Part shown: in pieces, positions 18,140-26,024 of the stretch
How positions within the stretch are numbered: position 1 is the stretch's first letter
How the letters are laid out: every line of letters begins with the position of its first letter
Origin: Streptomyces sp. 71268
Lineage (GTDB): Bacteria > Actinomycetota > Actinomycetes > Streptomycetales > Streptomycetaceae
Reading direction: 5' to 3'
Length of the DNA: 64,000 nt
Assembly: GCF_029392895.1 (NCBI RefSeq)
Contig: NZ_CP114200.1
Span: 587,501-651,500, forward strand
Made by a program: the position numbers and the translations under genes
Notes under the pieces: model-generated
Database searches by the model: none
What the model saw: the letters and a program-made list of their open reading frames with translations, nothing else
What the model was told of the DNA's origin: nothing

Positions 18140-18324
18140 GGCGGACTCTCGTGGTGTGGTGGGCGAACGGGTGACGGCGAGGGGGGCGGGCGGGTGCGGC
18201 GTGGGCGTACGGGCGGTCGGTGGCCACCGGCGTACCGTCTCGGCGCCGGCCCGCTCCGTACGGGCTGGCGGGTGGGGTGACCTGGGTCGGCGTGGCGGGC
18301 CGGCCGGGGGCGTCTGATGTGGCG

Positions 18325-19284
18325 TCAGGAGGGGCCGTGCTGGTCGGCGAAGAACGGCAGGCCCGCGTCGGCGACCAGGTCGAGGTCGTCGCCCTCCGCG
18401 GGCGGCAGCAGCGTGGCGCTGCCGTCGCCCACCGGGACCACGCCCAGTTCCAGGAGTTCGGCCATCGCGGCGCTGCCGGCCATGTCGCGGACCTGGAGTT
18501 GGTAGCGGGCGGTGGTGCGGTAGGCGCCGCCGGCGTCGTCGCCGGTGCGTTGGAGGAAGCCGGAGTCGACGAGGAAGGCGACGGCCTTGCCGACGATGCC
18601 GGTGGTGGAGCCGGCCAGGCGGCGGGCGTCCTTGGTGGCGCCGGTGGCGCTGCGCCGCGCGTACACCCGCCAGGCGGCCTCAAGCCCTGGCGCGTCCGTG
18701 GCCGGGTCGGTGTTCTCCCCCGTCTCCGCTGCCCGCTCCTCCAGGCGGCGGCACGCCTGGCGTACGAAGCCGTCGACGCCGTTGACCGTGATGCGGCCGA
18801 TGTAGCCGTCGTCGGCGAGGTCTTCGGGGCGGGGGAAGGCCATGGCGGCGACGGCGAGGTGGGCCAGGCCGTGCAGGAAGCGGTCCGCTGAGTCCGGGGC
18901 GGCGCGCTTGGCGTACTCGCCCATGCGGACCGCGAAGACCGAGTCGTCGGCGGCGGTCACGGCCATGCCGGCGCGCGTGGACACCTCCAGGACGACGAGG
19001 CCGAGCCCGGTGGCCACGGCGTCGGCCAGCCGGGCGAAGGCGGGGTCCTCGCGGTGCCGGCGCAGGAGTTCGGCGTACTCGGCGTCGCGGGCCGGCAGCA
19101 GCTTGGGCTGGAGGCCGAAGGCCACGAGGCGGGCCGCGTCGGCGGCGTCGGCCGGCGTGAGGCCGGGGCCGCCCGGCGCACCGGAGCCGTGCGAGGGGCC
19201 GCCACCGGCCGTGCCCCGGCCGTGCTCGTCCGCCGCGTACGAGCGCTCGGGCTGCGCGCCGTCGTCGGCGCGGTGATCGGTCAC
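18325..19284 (-). CDS. MukE/MksE (JetB)-like condensin accessory subunit
   Basis: The 319-residue product lies between the MukF-like and MukB-like genes, the position of the winged-helix kleisin-interacting subunit. After a disordered N-terminus (about 1-45), it has helical repeats and winged-helix-like blocks (LPARDAEYAELLRRHREDPAFARLADAVATGLGL; GKAVAFLVDSGFLQRTGDDAGGAYRTTARYQLQVRDMAGS). The GTG start at 19284 is chosen for the GAGGAG eight bases upstream. The call relies on gene order plus fold-level features; sequence identity to known MukE is not obvious by eye. Gaps to its neighbours are 186 and 229 bases, long for an operon, so internal promoters are possible. Confidence 0.65.
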   Translation of the reverse strand: MTDHRADDGAQPERSYAADEHGRGTAGGGPSHGSGAPGGPGLTPADAADAARLVAFGLQPKLLPARDAEYAELLRRHREDPAFARLADAVATGLGLVVLEVSTRAGMAVTAADDSVFAVRMGEYAKRAAPDSADRFLHGLAHLAVAAMAFPRPEDLADDGYIGRITVNGVDGFVRQACRRLEERAAETGENTDPATDAPGLEAAWRVYARRSATGATKDARRLAGSTTGIVGKAVAFLVDSGFLQRTGDDAGGAYRTTARYQLQVRDMAGSAAMAELLELGVVPVGDGSATLLPPAEGDDLDLVADAGLPFFADQHGPS

Positions 19285-19513
19285 GGTTGCTGCTCCTCGG
19301 GGTGAAACGGTGCCGCCTCGCGGGCGGGGTCTGCGCGGTGCCGGGGCCGGTGGCCGGCTACAAGGTGAGCGGGGGCGCGGGCCGGGCCTTCGCCGGCGCG
19401 CGCGACGGCCGCGCGGGGCCACGGGCCGGTGGGCGGCGCGGGGTGGTGAGAGGCCGGACCGGGCGGCGGCGGGGCGCTGGGGCGCAGGCTCGCCGGGTGG
19501 GCGGGCGCGGGCA

Positions 19514-21046
19514 TCACGCCACCTCCGTGCGGTCGGCGGCCATGCCCGCGGCGTCCAGCAGCGCGGTGCCGACGATGAGGTCGGCGCCGCCGAACTCCGG
19601 GTCGTCCAGCTCTGTCCCGTCATCCACGGCGAACAGCAGTCGCGGCTCCCCCTGCCGGTAGGCCGTGCCGACCGGGGGGCTGGCCGCGTGCACCGCGAGC
19701 AGCGCGACCAGGTAGGGCAGGGCGGGGTCGCGGCGGCGGGCCTCGGCGAGCAGTCCGGACAGCCGGCGGGGCGCGTCGGGGGGCAGTTCGAGCAGGTCCA
19801 TGGCCGAGGCGAGTTGCTCCTCGCTGAACCGGTTGTCGTCGGGGGTGGCGATCAGGTCGGGCTCGGGCATCTCGGCGCCCAGGTGCTCGCGCTCCACCGG
19901 TGGCGTCAGCAGCAGGTCCACCAGGTCGCCCATCCGTACCGAGGTGGGCGTGCGCAGTCCGGTGCCGCGCGCGAAGAAGGCGTCGGTGACGCGGATGGCG
20001 CGCTCCACGGGGAGTGGCAACAGGGGCGCGACGAGTTGGCCGTAGAGGTCGATGCCGGCGCGCGCGGCGGGCGGGGCGAACGCCTGCCGGTCCTGCTCGG
20101 CGCGGAACATGGGGCCGGCGTCTAGGAGTCGGGACTGCAACTGGGTGTGCCGCCGGATGCAGTCCTTGACGATGTCCACCAGCTCGGCGGCCTGCCGCTT
20201 GTGGTCGGGGCCGCGCTGGTCGACCGCCTCGTCGCGGGCCTTGCGGATGTTGGTGAGGATCGCGTTCTCGTGCCGGTACCGCTCGGCGATGTGGTCGAGC
20301 GCCTCGGCGATCATGTCGGGCACGGCCCGCAGCCAGTCCACCGCGCGCACGTTGCGCCGGGTGGCCTCCAGCGTCTTGCGGAGCGTCTCCGCGTACTGCA
20401 CGGTGCGGTAGCGGGCCTGTTCGGCGGCCAGTTGGGCGTCGGCGAGCCGGCCTCGGCTGATCAGCACCTCCAGCTTGACCTCGGCGGCGATCTGCGCGCT
20501 GGTGACGTCCGTGTCCAGGGCGCCGACCAGGACGTTGACCGCCTCGTCGGTGGTGCGCAGGTAGACGGTGCCGCCGGGGCCCGGGACCTCCTCGATGAGC
20601 TTGAAGTCGTAGTCCCGGCGCACGTAGCTGCCGTCGGGGCTGAACGTGCCGTACGCGGCGCGGAACCCGCGGTCCACGCTGCCCACGTTGATCAGGCTCT
20701 CCAGGACCCAGCGGGCCACCCGCTCGTGCTCGGCGGCGGGGCGGCCGGGGGCCTGCGCTGCGACCCGGGGCAGCAGCCTGGCCACGATCTGCTCGTGGTC
20801 GGCGCCGGTGTCGAAGTCCATGGTGAGGGTGACCAGGTCGATGGCGGCGAGGGCCACCTCCGCCATCGCGTACCCGCTGTACTCCCCCGCCAGGTTGGCC
20901 TTGCGCACGTCCAGGTCGTGCAGCGGCGCCGTGCAGGCGAGCGCGCGCAGCCGCCGGGCCAGGCCCTCGTCGGCTGCCGGGCCCGGGGCTGGCCGGGGTG
21001 GGCCACTGAGCTGGGGCGTAGCGGCCCCCGGGGGTGGAGAAGTCAC
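19514..21046 (-). CDS. MukF/MksF (JetA)-like kleisin subunit
   Basis: The 510-residue protein is the first gene of the condensin-like set and has the expected kleisin length. It is mostly helical: an N-terminal helical domain (VRKANLAGEYSGYAMAEVALAAIDLVTLTMDF), a long coiled-coil-like stretch (about 190-330, with LAAEQARYRTVQYAETLRKTLEATRRNVRAVDWL), and a C-terminal acidic region ending in a winged-helix-like segment. The GTG start at 21046 has no good ribosome-binding site, so a leaderless or coupled start is possible. Only 56 bases separate it from the stop of pcp upstream, so it may be co-transcribed with the pyroglutamyl peptidase gene. Confidence 0.65.
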   Translation of the reverse strand: MTSPPPGAATPQLSGPPRPAPGPAADEGLARRLRALACTAPLHDLDVRKANLAGEYSGYAMAEVALAAIDLVTLTMDFDTGADHEQIVARLLPRVAAQAPGRPAAEHERVARWVLESLINVGSVDRGFRAAYGTFSPDGSYVRRDYDFKLIEEVPGPGGTVYLRTTDEAVNVLVGALDTDVTSAQIAAEVKLEVLISRGRLADAQLAAEQARYRTVQYAETLRKTLEATRRNVRAVDWLRAVPDMIAEALDHIAERYRHENAILTNIRKARDEAVDQRGPDHKRQAAELVDIVKDCIRRHTQLQSRLLDAGPMFRAEQDRQAFAPPAARAGIDLYGQLVAPLLPLPVERAIRVTDAFFARGTGLRTPTSVRMGDLVDLLLTPPVEREHLGAEMPEPDLIATPDDNRFSEEQLASAMDLLELPPDAPRRLSGLLAEARRRDPALPYLVALLAVHAASPPVGTAYRQGEPRLLFAVDDGTELDDPEFGGADLIVGTALLDAAGMAADRTEVA

Positions 21047-21102
21047 GTCGCACAGAGTAGGCGGTCCCACTGACAACGGACGAAACGGCGCCAAGGGGCC
21101 GG

Positions 21103-21912
21103 TCAGTGTGTGGCACCGCCCACAGCGCGCAGCTCGGGCGTGCCGGCGGCGGCCGTGGCGGCGATGGCGCGCAGGGCCACGGCGGTCTCGGCGACCGCGA
21201 GTGCGGGGGCGTCGCCGTCCGGCACCTGCTCGGGCGCGTACGGGACGTGCACGAAGCCGCCGCGCAGAGCGGGGCGTTCGGTGGCGATGAGGTGCATGAG
21301 CCCGTAGAAGACGTGGTTGCAGACGAAGGTCCCGGCCGTCTGCGACACGCTGGCCGGGGCCCCGGCGGCGCGGGCGGCGGCCACGCACGCCTTGATCGGC
21401 AGCGCGGCGAAGTAGGCGGCGGGGCCGTCCGGGACGATGGGTTCGTCGATCGGCTGCGCGCCCGCGTTGTCGGGTATGCGCGCATCGTCCACGTTGATCG
21501 CCACGCGTTCGACGGTCACGTCCGGGCGTCCGCCCGCCTGTCCGACGCACAGAACGATGTCGGGCTCGGCGGCGGCGACGGCCTCGCGCAGCGCGTCGAG
21601 CGCGGCGCCGAAGACGCAGGGCAGCTCGGCCGTGCTCCACTCCACGCCGGGCAGCGGCTGGGCGGCGACCTGCCGCACCGCCGACCACGAGGGGTTGACC
21701 GCCTCGCCGCCGAAGGGTTCGAACCCGGTCAGCAGGACGCGCCGCGGCCGGGCTTCCCCCTCCCCGGCCGCCGGCCGGTCCGCGCCGCCCGGGTCGGTTC
21801 CGGTGCCGCCCGCGCCGGTCACGGCTCCGTGGCCGGCGCGGGGCGGGGTCGTCGGGTACGAGAGGGGCTGCTGCTCGGACGGGGAGGGGGACATGGGGAT
21901 CGCCTCGCTCAT
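21103..21912 (-). CDS. pcp: pyroglutamyl-peptidase I (C15)
   Basis: The 269-residue enzyme removes N-terminal pyroglutamate from peptides. Family motifs are intact: LLTGFEPFGG (about 60-69), the catalytic Glu135 in GGRPDVTVERVAIN, Cys198 in AGTFVCNHVFY, and His222 in FVHVPYAP. A disordered extension of about 55 residues precedes the conserved core, longer than usual; an internal ATG at 21894 is an alternative start. It lies between the DUF979/DUF969 genes (135 bases upstream) and the MukF-like gene (56 bases downstream). Its product, free 5-oxoproline, is the substrate of the 5-oxoprolinases nearby. Confidence 0.92.
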   Translation of the reverse strand: MSEAIPMSPSPSEQQPLSYPTTPPRAGHGAVTGAGGTGTDPGGADRPAAGEGEARPRRVLLTGFEPFGGEAVNPSWSAVRQVAAQPLPGVEWSTAELPCVFGAALDALREAVAAAEPDIVLCVGQAGGRPDVTVERVAINVDDARIPDNAGAQPIDEPIVPDGPAAYFAALPIKACVAAARAAGAPASVSQTAGTFVCNHVFYGLMHLIATERPALRGGFVHVPYAPEQVPDGDAPALAVAETAVALRAIAATAAAGTPELRAVGGATH

Positions 21913-22047
21913 CAGGGGTGGCGGGTGGTGCGGGGGTACGGAGGTACGGGGCAGCCTGGCACGGCCGGGCCGGCGCGGCCCGTCGGGCTCGCGTCAGGGC
22001 CGGACGGGGCGGGCCGGTCGGGGCTGGCCGGTGAGGGCGGTGGCGGG

Positions 22048-23016
22048 TCAGAAGGCCACCGCGGACATGATCGCGATGTTGCAGCCGAGGAGCACGACGG
22101 CGGTGGGCAGTTGGGCCTTGATCGGCCCGTACTGGTCCTTCAGCTCGAGCAGCGCGGCGGGCACGATGTTGAAGTTGGCGGCCATCGGCGTGACCAGGGT
22201 GCCGCAGAAGCCGGCCAGCATGCCGATGGCCAGGACCGCGGCGGCATTGCCGTCGGCCTGTTCCACCAGGACCGGCCAGCCGACGGCCGCGGTCATCACG
22301 GGGAACGCGGCGAACGCGTTGCCCATGATCACGGTGAAGAGGAACATGCCGACGCAGTACACGGCCACGGCCAGGTAGAGGGAGTCCTCCGGCAGCACCT
22401 TGGTGGTGAGTTCGCCGACCTCCTCGCCCACGCCCGAGACGGAGAAGATGGTGCCGAGGGTGGCGAGCATCTGCGGCAGCAGCATCGCCCAGCCCATCGC
22501 CTCCAGCATCGAGCGCCCGGCGTGCACGGGCGTGGCGATCCGCTTCTCGCGCAGCATCACCATGCCCACGGCCAGCGCGACGATGGCGCCGATGCCAAGG
22601 CCCAGGATGGTCTCGCTGCCCTTCTGCAGCACCGGCTCGCCACCGATGGACAGCTTCTTCACGCCGACCGCGCACACCATGGCGACCAGCGGGATGGTGA
22701 GCGCGGGCACGAAGAGCCGGTTGCCCAGGCGCGCGGCGCTGGCCGTGCGCTCCGCGCCGGTGGTGGTGCGTACGGTGCCGCGCCCGGTGAAGCCGAAGCC
22801 CGCGAGGACGGCCATCGCCAGCACGGCGACGCCCAGCGGCTCGGCCGGGGCGCGGTCCTCCACGACCCAGGAGCTGTAGACGAAGCCCGCGCCGATCAGG
22901 CCCCAGAACGCCGCGGTACCCACGCGCTTGGGGTTGCTGCGGTCGGTGACCATCTGGGCGGCCATCACCAGGAAGATGGCGCCGACGAGCCAGTAGAACC
23001 ACTCTGCCTTGATCAC
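22048..23016 (-). CDS. DUF979 membrane protein, predicted 5-oxoproline transporter subunit
   Basis: The 322-residue protein is a multi-pass membrane protein of the DUF979 family (KAEWFYWLVGAIFLVMAAQMVTDRSNPKRVGTAAFWGLIGAGF...; MGNAFAAFPVMTAAVG; GFCGTLVTPMAANFNIVPAALLELKD). About nine hydrophobic segments are visible. The GTG start at 23016 overlaps the stop of the DUF969 gene as GTGA, showing tight coupling. The DUF969-DUF979 pair recurs beside pyroglutamyl peptidase and 5-oxoprolinase genes, so a role in 5-oxoproline or pyroglutamyl-peptide uptake is plausible; I know of no direct biochemical proof. Confidence 0.85.
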   Translation of the reverse strand: MIKAEWFYWLVGAIFLVMAAQMVTDRSNPKRVGTAAFWGLIGAGFVYSSWVVEDRAPAEPLGVAVLAMAVLAGFGFTGRGTVRTTTGAERTASAARLGNRLFVPALTIPLVAMVCAVGVKKLSIGGEPVLQKGSETILGLGIGAIVALAVGMVMLREKRIATPVHAGRSMLEAMGWAMLLPQMLATLGTIFSVSGVGEEVGELTTKVLPEDSLYLAVAVYCVGMFLFTVIMGNAFAAFPVMTAAVGWPVLVEQADGNAAAVLAIGMLAGFCGTLVTPMAANFNIVPAALLELKDQYGPIKAQLPTAVVLLGCNIAIMSAVAF

Positions 23017-23723
23017 TTCGCGGCCTCCTCGGCGGTCGGCTGGGTGGCGTTGGCGGCCAGCAGCTCGCGTTCCAACTGGCGGTCCAGGCGCAGCAGTCGC
23101 CACCCGTGCACGACGAAGGCGCAGATCGCGGTGGGGATCGCCCACAGCGCCAGGTGCAGGGGCTCCAGGTGGGTGTCGTAGGTGGTGTTCACGAAGCCGG
23201 TGATCAGCAGGATGGAGCCGACGGCGAGGAAGACGTCCTCACCGAAGAACAGGCCCACGTTGTCGGCGCTCGCGGAGAAGGAGCGCACCTTCTCGCGGGC
23301 CTTGTCGGTCAGCGGCCCGTGGGCGCGTTCGGCGGCGCCCTCGGCCATCGGCGCCACCAGCGGGCGCACCGTCTGGGCGGGTCCGCAGACGCTGACGAGG
23401 CCGAGCGCGGCGGTGACCTGGCGCAGCAGGAGGTACAGGGTGAGGAAGCGCCCGGTGGTGAGCTTGGTGAACCGGGCGATCAGGGTGCGGGCCTGTTCCT
23501 GGAGGCCGTGGCGCTCCAGGAGGCCGATAACGGGCAACGTGATGGCGAAGATCGTCACCGCTCGGCTGGAGGCGAAGCCGTCGCCGAAGGCCGCGAGGAC
23601 CTCGCGCGGCGACAGGCCGCCGAGCAGGCCGGTCGCGATGCCGGCCACTCCTACGACCAGGAGGGGGTTGCGCCTGGTGGCGAATCCGATCACCACCACG
23701 AGGACGCCCAGGAGAACGAGCAT
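23013..23723 (-). CDS. DUF969 membrane protein, partner of DUF979
   Basis: The 236-residue product is a DUF969 membrane protein with an immediate N-terminal hydrophobic segment (MLVLLGVLVVVIGF), the conserved PVIGLLERHGLQEQARTLI block and RQVTAALGLVSVCGPAQTVRPLVAPMAEGAAE. The ATG at 23723 is preceded by GGAAGGCGG; a longer frame to 23924 would run through the promoter and operator. It is the first gene of a leftward unit with DUF979 and probably pcp. The promoter overlaps a 25-bp element shared with the pxpA promoter. Confidence 0.87.
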   Translation of the reverse strand: MLVLLGVLVVVIGFATRRNPLLVVGVAGIATGLLGGLSPREVLAAFGDGFASSRAVTIFAITLPVIGLLERHGLQEQARTLIARFTKLTTGRFLTLYLLLRQVTAALGLVSVCGPAQTVRPLVAPMAEGAAERAHGPLTDKAREKVRSFSASADNVGLFFGEDVFLAVGSILLITGFVNTTYDTHLEPLHLALWAIPTAICAFVVHGWRLLRLDRQLERELLAANATQPTAEEAAK

Positions 23724-23773
23724 GCGTCCGCCTTCCGCGTGGGACCCCACGGGGCGTGAGGAGAGTGAACGGG

Positions 23774-23806
23774 AGGTTAGGCGATTGTTCAACGATCCGA
23801 CAAGGG
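23774..23806 (-). promoter_or_regulatory. DUF969 promoter with GntR/FCD-type operator
   Basis: Read leftward, TTGTCG (complement of 23798-23803), an 18-base spacer and TAACCT (complement of 23774-23779) form a promoter. A 25-bp element at 23782-23806 covers the -35 and spacer. It matches the element in front of pxpA at 24 of 25 positions (core TTGTCGGATCGTT then one S position, then AACAATCG) and includes the dyad TTGT...ACAA. See the pxpA promoter entry. Confidence 0.75.
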
Positions 23807-23977
23807 GTCGAGAGACAGAGGCCACAGCGACCGGCGCCGCCACCACCCGCTCGCCCCGCCGCGTCGGCCGCGCACGGCGGCTCGCGGCAGCCCGCCGCCA
23901 CGCCTGGGCACCGCCACCCCACACCCCGCCGGCGGCCGGCCGGCGCGCCCGCCCCGGCGGTCACGCGGCGGCCGCCA

Positions 23978-23997
23978 GGGCCCGCTTGACCGGGCCC
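23978..23997 (-). terminator. short hairpin after the GntR gene
   Basis: GGGCCCG (23978-23984) and CGGGCCC (23991-23997) form a seven-bp stem with a six-base loop, 20 bases beyond the stop of the leftward GntR gene. Confidence 0.45.
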
Positions 23998-24016
23998 GAC
24001 CGCGGGTCGGCGCGGG

Positions 24017-24757
24017 TCAGTCGGTCGCCATCTGCTGGGCGTACGCCCCCGAGAGCTGGCTGCGGGAGTCCGCCAGGTAGTCGGCGAGGAGGGCCTCGGC
24101 CTCCGCGACGCGGCCCGCGTCCAGCGCCTCCCAGACCTGCCTGTTACGGGTCAGATAGGGCGCGTGGAAGCGGCGTGGGTCGGCCATCACGTGGAAGACC
24201 AGGCGGAGTTCGGCGAGCACGCCGCGCATCAGATCGTTCGTCCGGGGGCTGCCCGCCAGGGCGACGATGCCCTGGTGGAAGCGGATGTTGGCGGTGGAGA
24301 GGTCCTGCCAGGCGCGCCCGCGCGCGGCCTCCTCGCCAGCGACGACGGCCGCCTCGATCGCCCGCATCGCCTCGGCGACCGCGCCCGTGTACGGGGGCTC
24401 GCCCACGCTGCGTACCGCCGCGCACTCCACCAACGTGCGAACCCGGTAGATGTCGCCGAGGTCCTCGACCGTCACGACGCGTACGAACACTCCGCGATTC
24501 AGCTCATGCACCAGCAGACGTTCGCGGGTCAGCAGCCGGAACGCCTCCCGGAGGGTGTTGCGCGAGATGCCGAGGGCCCCCTTGATGCTGTCCTCGGAGA
24601 GCTTGGTGCCGGGCGGGAAGAAGCCCTCGGCGATGCGGTCGCGCAGCACGTCGGCCACCCGCTCCGCGGTGCTCGTGCGCCCGAGCAGCAGCCGGTCGGT
24701 CTCCAGCCTGGAGACGTCGATCACTGCCGTGAGCCGTTCGTCCGCACCGCTTGTCAC
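24017..24757 (-). CDS. GntR-family transcriptional regulator (FadR/FCD subfamily)
   Basis: The 246-residue protein has an N-terminal winged helix (RVADVLRDRIAEGFFPPGTKLSEDSIKGALGISRNTLREAFRLLTRERLL, about 27-80) and a C-terminal FCD ligand-binding domain (IYRVRTLVECAAVR... NIRFHQGIVALAGSPRTNDLM... EALLADYL) with the Asp/His metal-site residues typical of FCD proteins. The GTG start at 24757 follows GAGGGAGAA. It stands between two copies of a near-identical 25-bp element that overlap the promoters of the DUF969-DUF979 unit and pxpABC. It is the obvious candidate to bind them, with 5-oxoproline as a likely ligand (inference). Confidence 0.9.
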   Translation of the reverse strand: MTSGADERLTAVIDVSRLETDRLLLGRTSTAERVADVLRDRIAEGFFPPGTKLSEDSIKGALGISRNTLREAFRLLTRERLLVHELNRGVFVRVVTVEDLGDIYRVRTLVECAAVRSVGEPPYTGAVAEAMRAIEAAVVAGEEAARGRAWQDLSTANIRFHQGIVALAGSPRTNDLMRGVLAELRLVFHVMADPRRFHAPYLTRNRQVWEALDAGRVAEAEALLADYLADSRSQLSGAYAQQMATD

Positions 24758-25137
24758 GCGTGTTCTCCCTCGCCCGGTGCGACCATCGTGGGATGGCCGC
24801 GTCTGCCCTGTTGAGCGCGCCGGCGCTCGGCTCGGCGCGACAGAAGTCAAGCCGAGACGGACCCGCGATCACAACAATCCCTTGTCGGATCGTTCAACAA
24901 TCGTCTACGTTGAGTGTCGGCCGGTCGGCCCGGTTGCACGACAGCGGAGAGTTCTACGGATGCGGGTCGACCGGTCCACGGCGTCAGGCTCCGCGCGCGG
25001 CGGGGAGCGTGGCGTCGCCGGCGCCCAGTCCGCCGGCCACCCCCGGCTCCCGCCCCGCGCGCCAGCGGCCACGCCCCGGCGCCCGCCCCTGCCACGACGC
25101 CGCGCGCCGCACGGCGCGCCTGCCCGAACGGACGGAC
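24758..25137. other. divergent regulatory region between gntR and pxpA
   Basis: This 380-base gap carries the pxpA promoter and operator (24879-24911), leaving a long leader of more than 200 bases before the pxpA start. The leader is GC-rich and I see no recognisable riboswitch or attenuator. Confidence 0.5.
24879..24911 (+). promoter_or_regulatory. pxpA promoter with GntR/FCD-type operator
   Basis: TTGTCG (24882-24887), an 18-base spacer and TACGTT (24906-24911) form a promoter reading toward pxpA. The 25-bp element at 24879-24903 covers the -35 and spacer, in the same position relative to the promoter as the inverted copy at 23782-23806 upstream of DUF969. The two differ at one base. Binding here would block RNA polymerase. 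Confidence 0.75.
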
Positions 25138-25917
25138 ATGACCGACGACGCGGACCGACCTGTGATCGACCTCAACGCCGATCTCGGGGAGGGCTTCGGC
25201 CGCTGGCACCTGACCGACGACGAGGCCCTGCTCTCCGTCGTCACCAGCGCCAACGTCGCCTGCGGCTTCCACGCCGGCGACCCGTCGACCATGCGGCGGG
25301 TGTGCGAGCTGGCCGCCGAGCGCGGCGTGGTGATCGGCGCCCAGGTCTCCTACCGCGACCTGGCCGGCTTCGGGCGGCGCGCCATGGACGTACCGCCGCG
25401 CGAGCTGGCCGACGAGGTCGCGTACCAGATCGGCGCGTTGGACGTCTTCGCGCGCGCCGCCGGCGCCCGGGTGGCCTACGTCAAGCCGCACGGCGCGCTC
25501 TACAACCGGTGCGTGCGCGACGAGCAGCAGGCGGCCGCCGTGGTGGACGGCGTACGCCTGGCGAGCGACGCGCCGCTGCCCGTCCTCGGGCTGCCCGGCT
25601 CGCTGCTCCTCGCGGCGGCCACGGCGGCCGAACTGCCGGCCGTTCCCGAGGCGTTCGCCGACCGCGCCTACACCGCGCACGCCACGCTGGTGCCGCGCGG
25701 CACCCCCGGGGCGGTCATCGACGATCCCGACGCCGTGGTCAAACGGTCGTTGACGATCGCCCGCGACCACGCCGTGACCACCATCGACGGGGATCAGGTC
25801 GCCGTGCAAGCGCGGTCGCTGTGCCTGCACGGCGACACCCCGGGCGCGGCGGCGACCGCCCGCCGGGTACGGACCGAACTGGCCGCCGCCGGGGTCGGGT
25901 TCAGGGCGTTCGCGTGA
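25138..25917 (+). CDS. pxpA: 5-oxoprolinase subunit A (LamB/YcsF family)
   Basis: The 259-residue protein is PxpA: IDLNADLGEGFG at the N-terminus, ANVACGFHAGDP, YVKPHGALYN and the C-terminal LCLHGDTPGA block are all present. With PxpB and PxpC it hydrolyses 5-oxoproline to glutamate using ATP. The ATG at 25138 gives the family-typical start; the long frame upstream has no conserved sequence. pxpB follows within about 107 bases and pxpC overlaps pxpB, so the three form an operon driven by the promoter at 24882-24911. Confidence 0.95.
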   Translation: MTDDADRPVIDLNADLGEGFGRWHLTDDEALLSVVTSANVACGFHAGDPSTMRRVCELAAERGVVIGAQVSYRDLAGFGRRAMDVPPRELADEVAYQIGALDVFARAAGARVAYVKPHGALYNRCVRDEQQAAAVVDGVRLASDAPLPVLGLPGSLLLAAATAAELPAVPEAFADRAYTAHATLVPRGTPGAVIDDPDAVVKRSLTIARDHAVTTIDGDQVAVQARSLCLHGDTPGAAATARRVRTELAAAGVGFRAFA

Positions 25918-26024
25918 GGGAACACGCGCCGCACGCGCCCACGACGCACCCGACCACGGGAAACAGCGGGCCGACCCCGGTACCCGAGGCCGAGCACGCC
26001 CGGCACATCGAGGAGGTGGCCGGC

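Noticed and set aside
12722..18280. Open frame of 1852 codons on the plus strand opposite the MukB-like gene
   Set aside because: Very long, but it mirrors the coiled-coil gene codon by codon and encodes Gly/Ala/Arg-rich low-complexity sequence; the minus-strand frame has Walker A, FSGGQ and Walker B motifs.
21046..21075. Possible promoter TTGTCA...TACTCT before the MukF-like gene
   Set aside because: The hexamers are only 11 bases apart, too close for a normal promoter.
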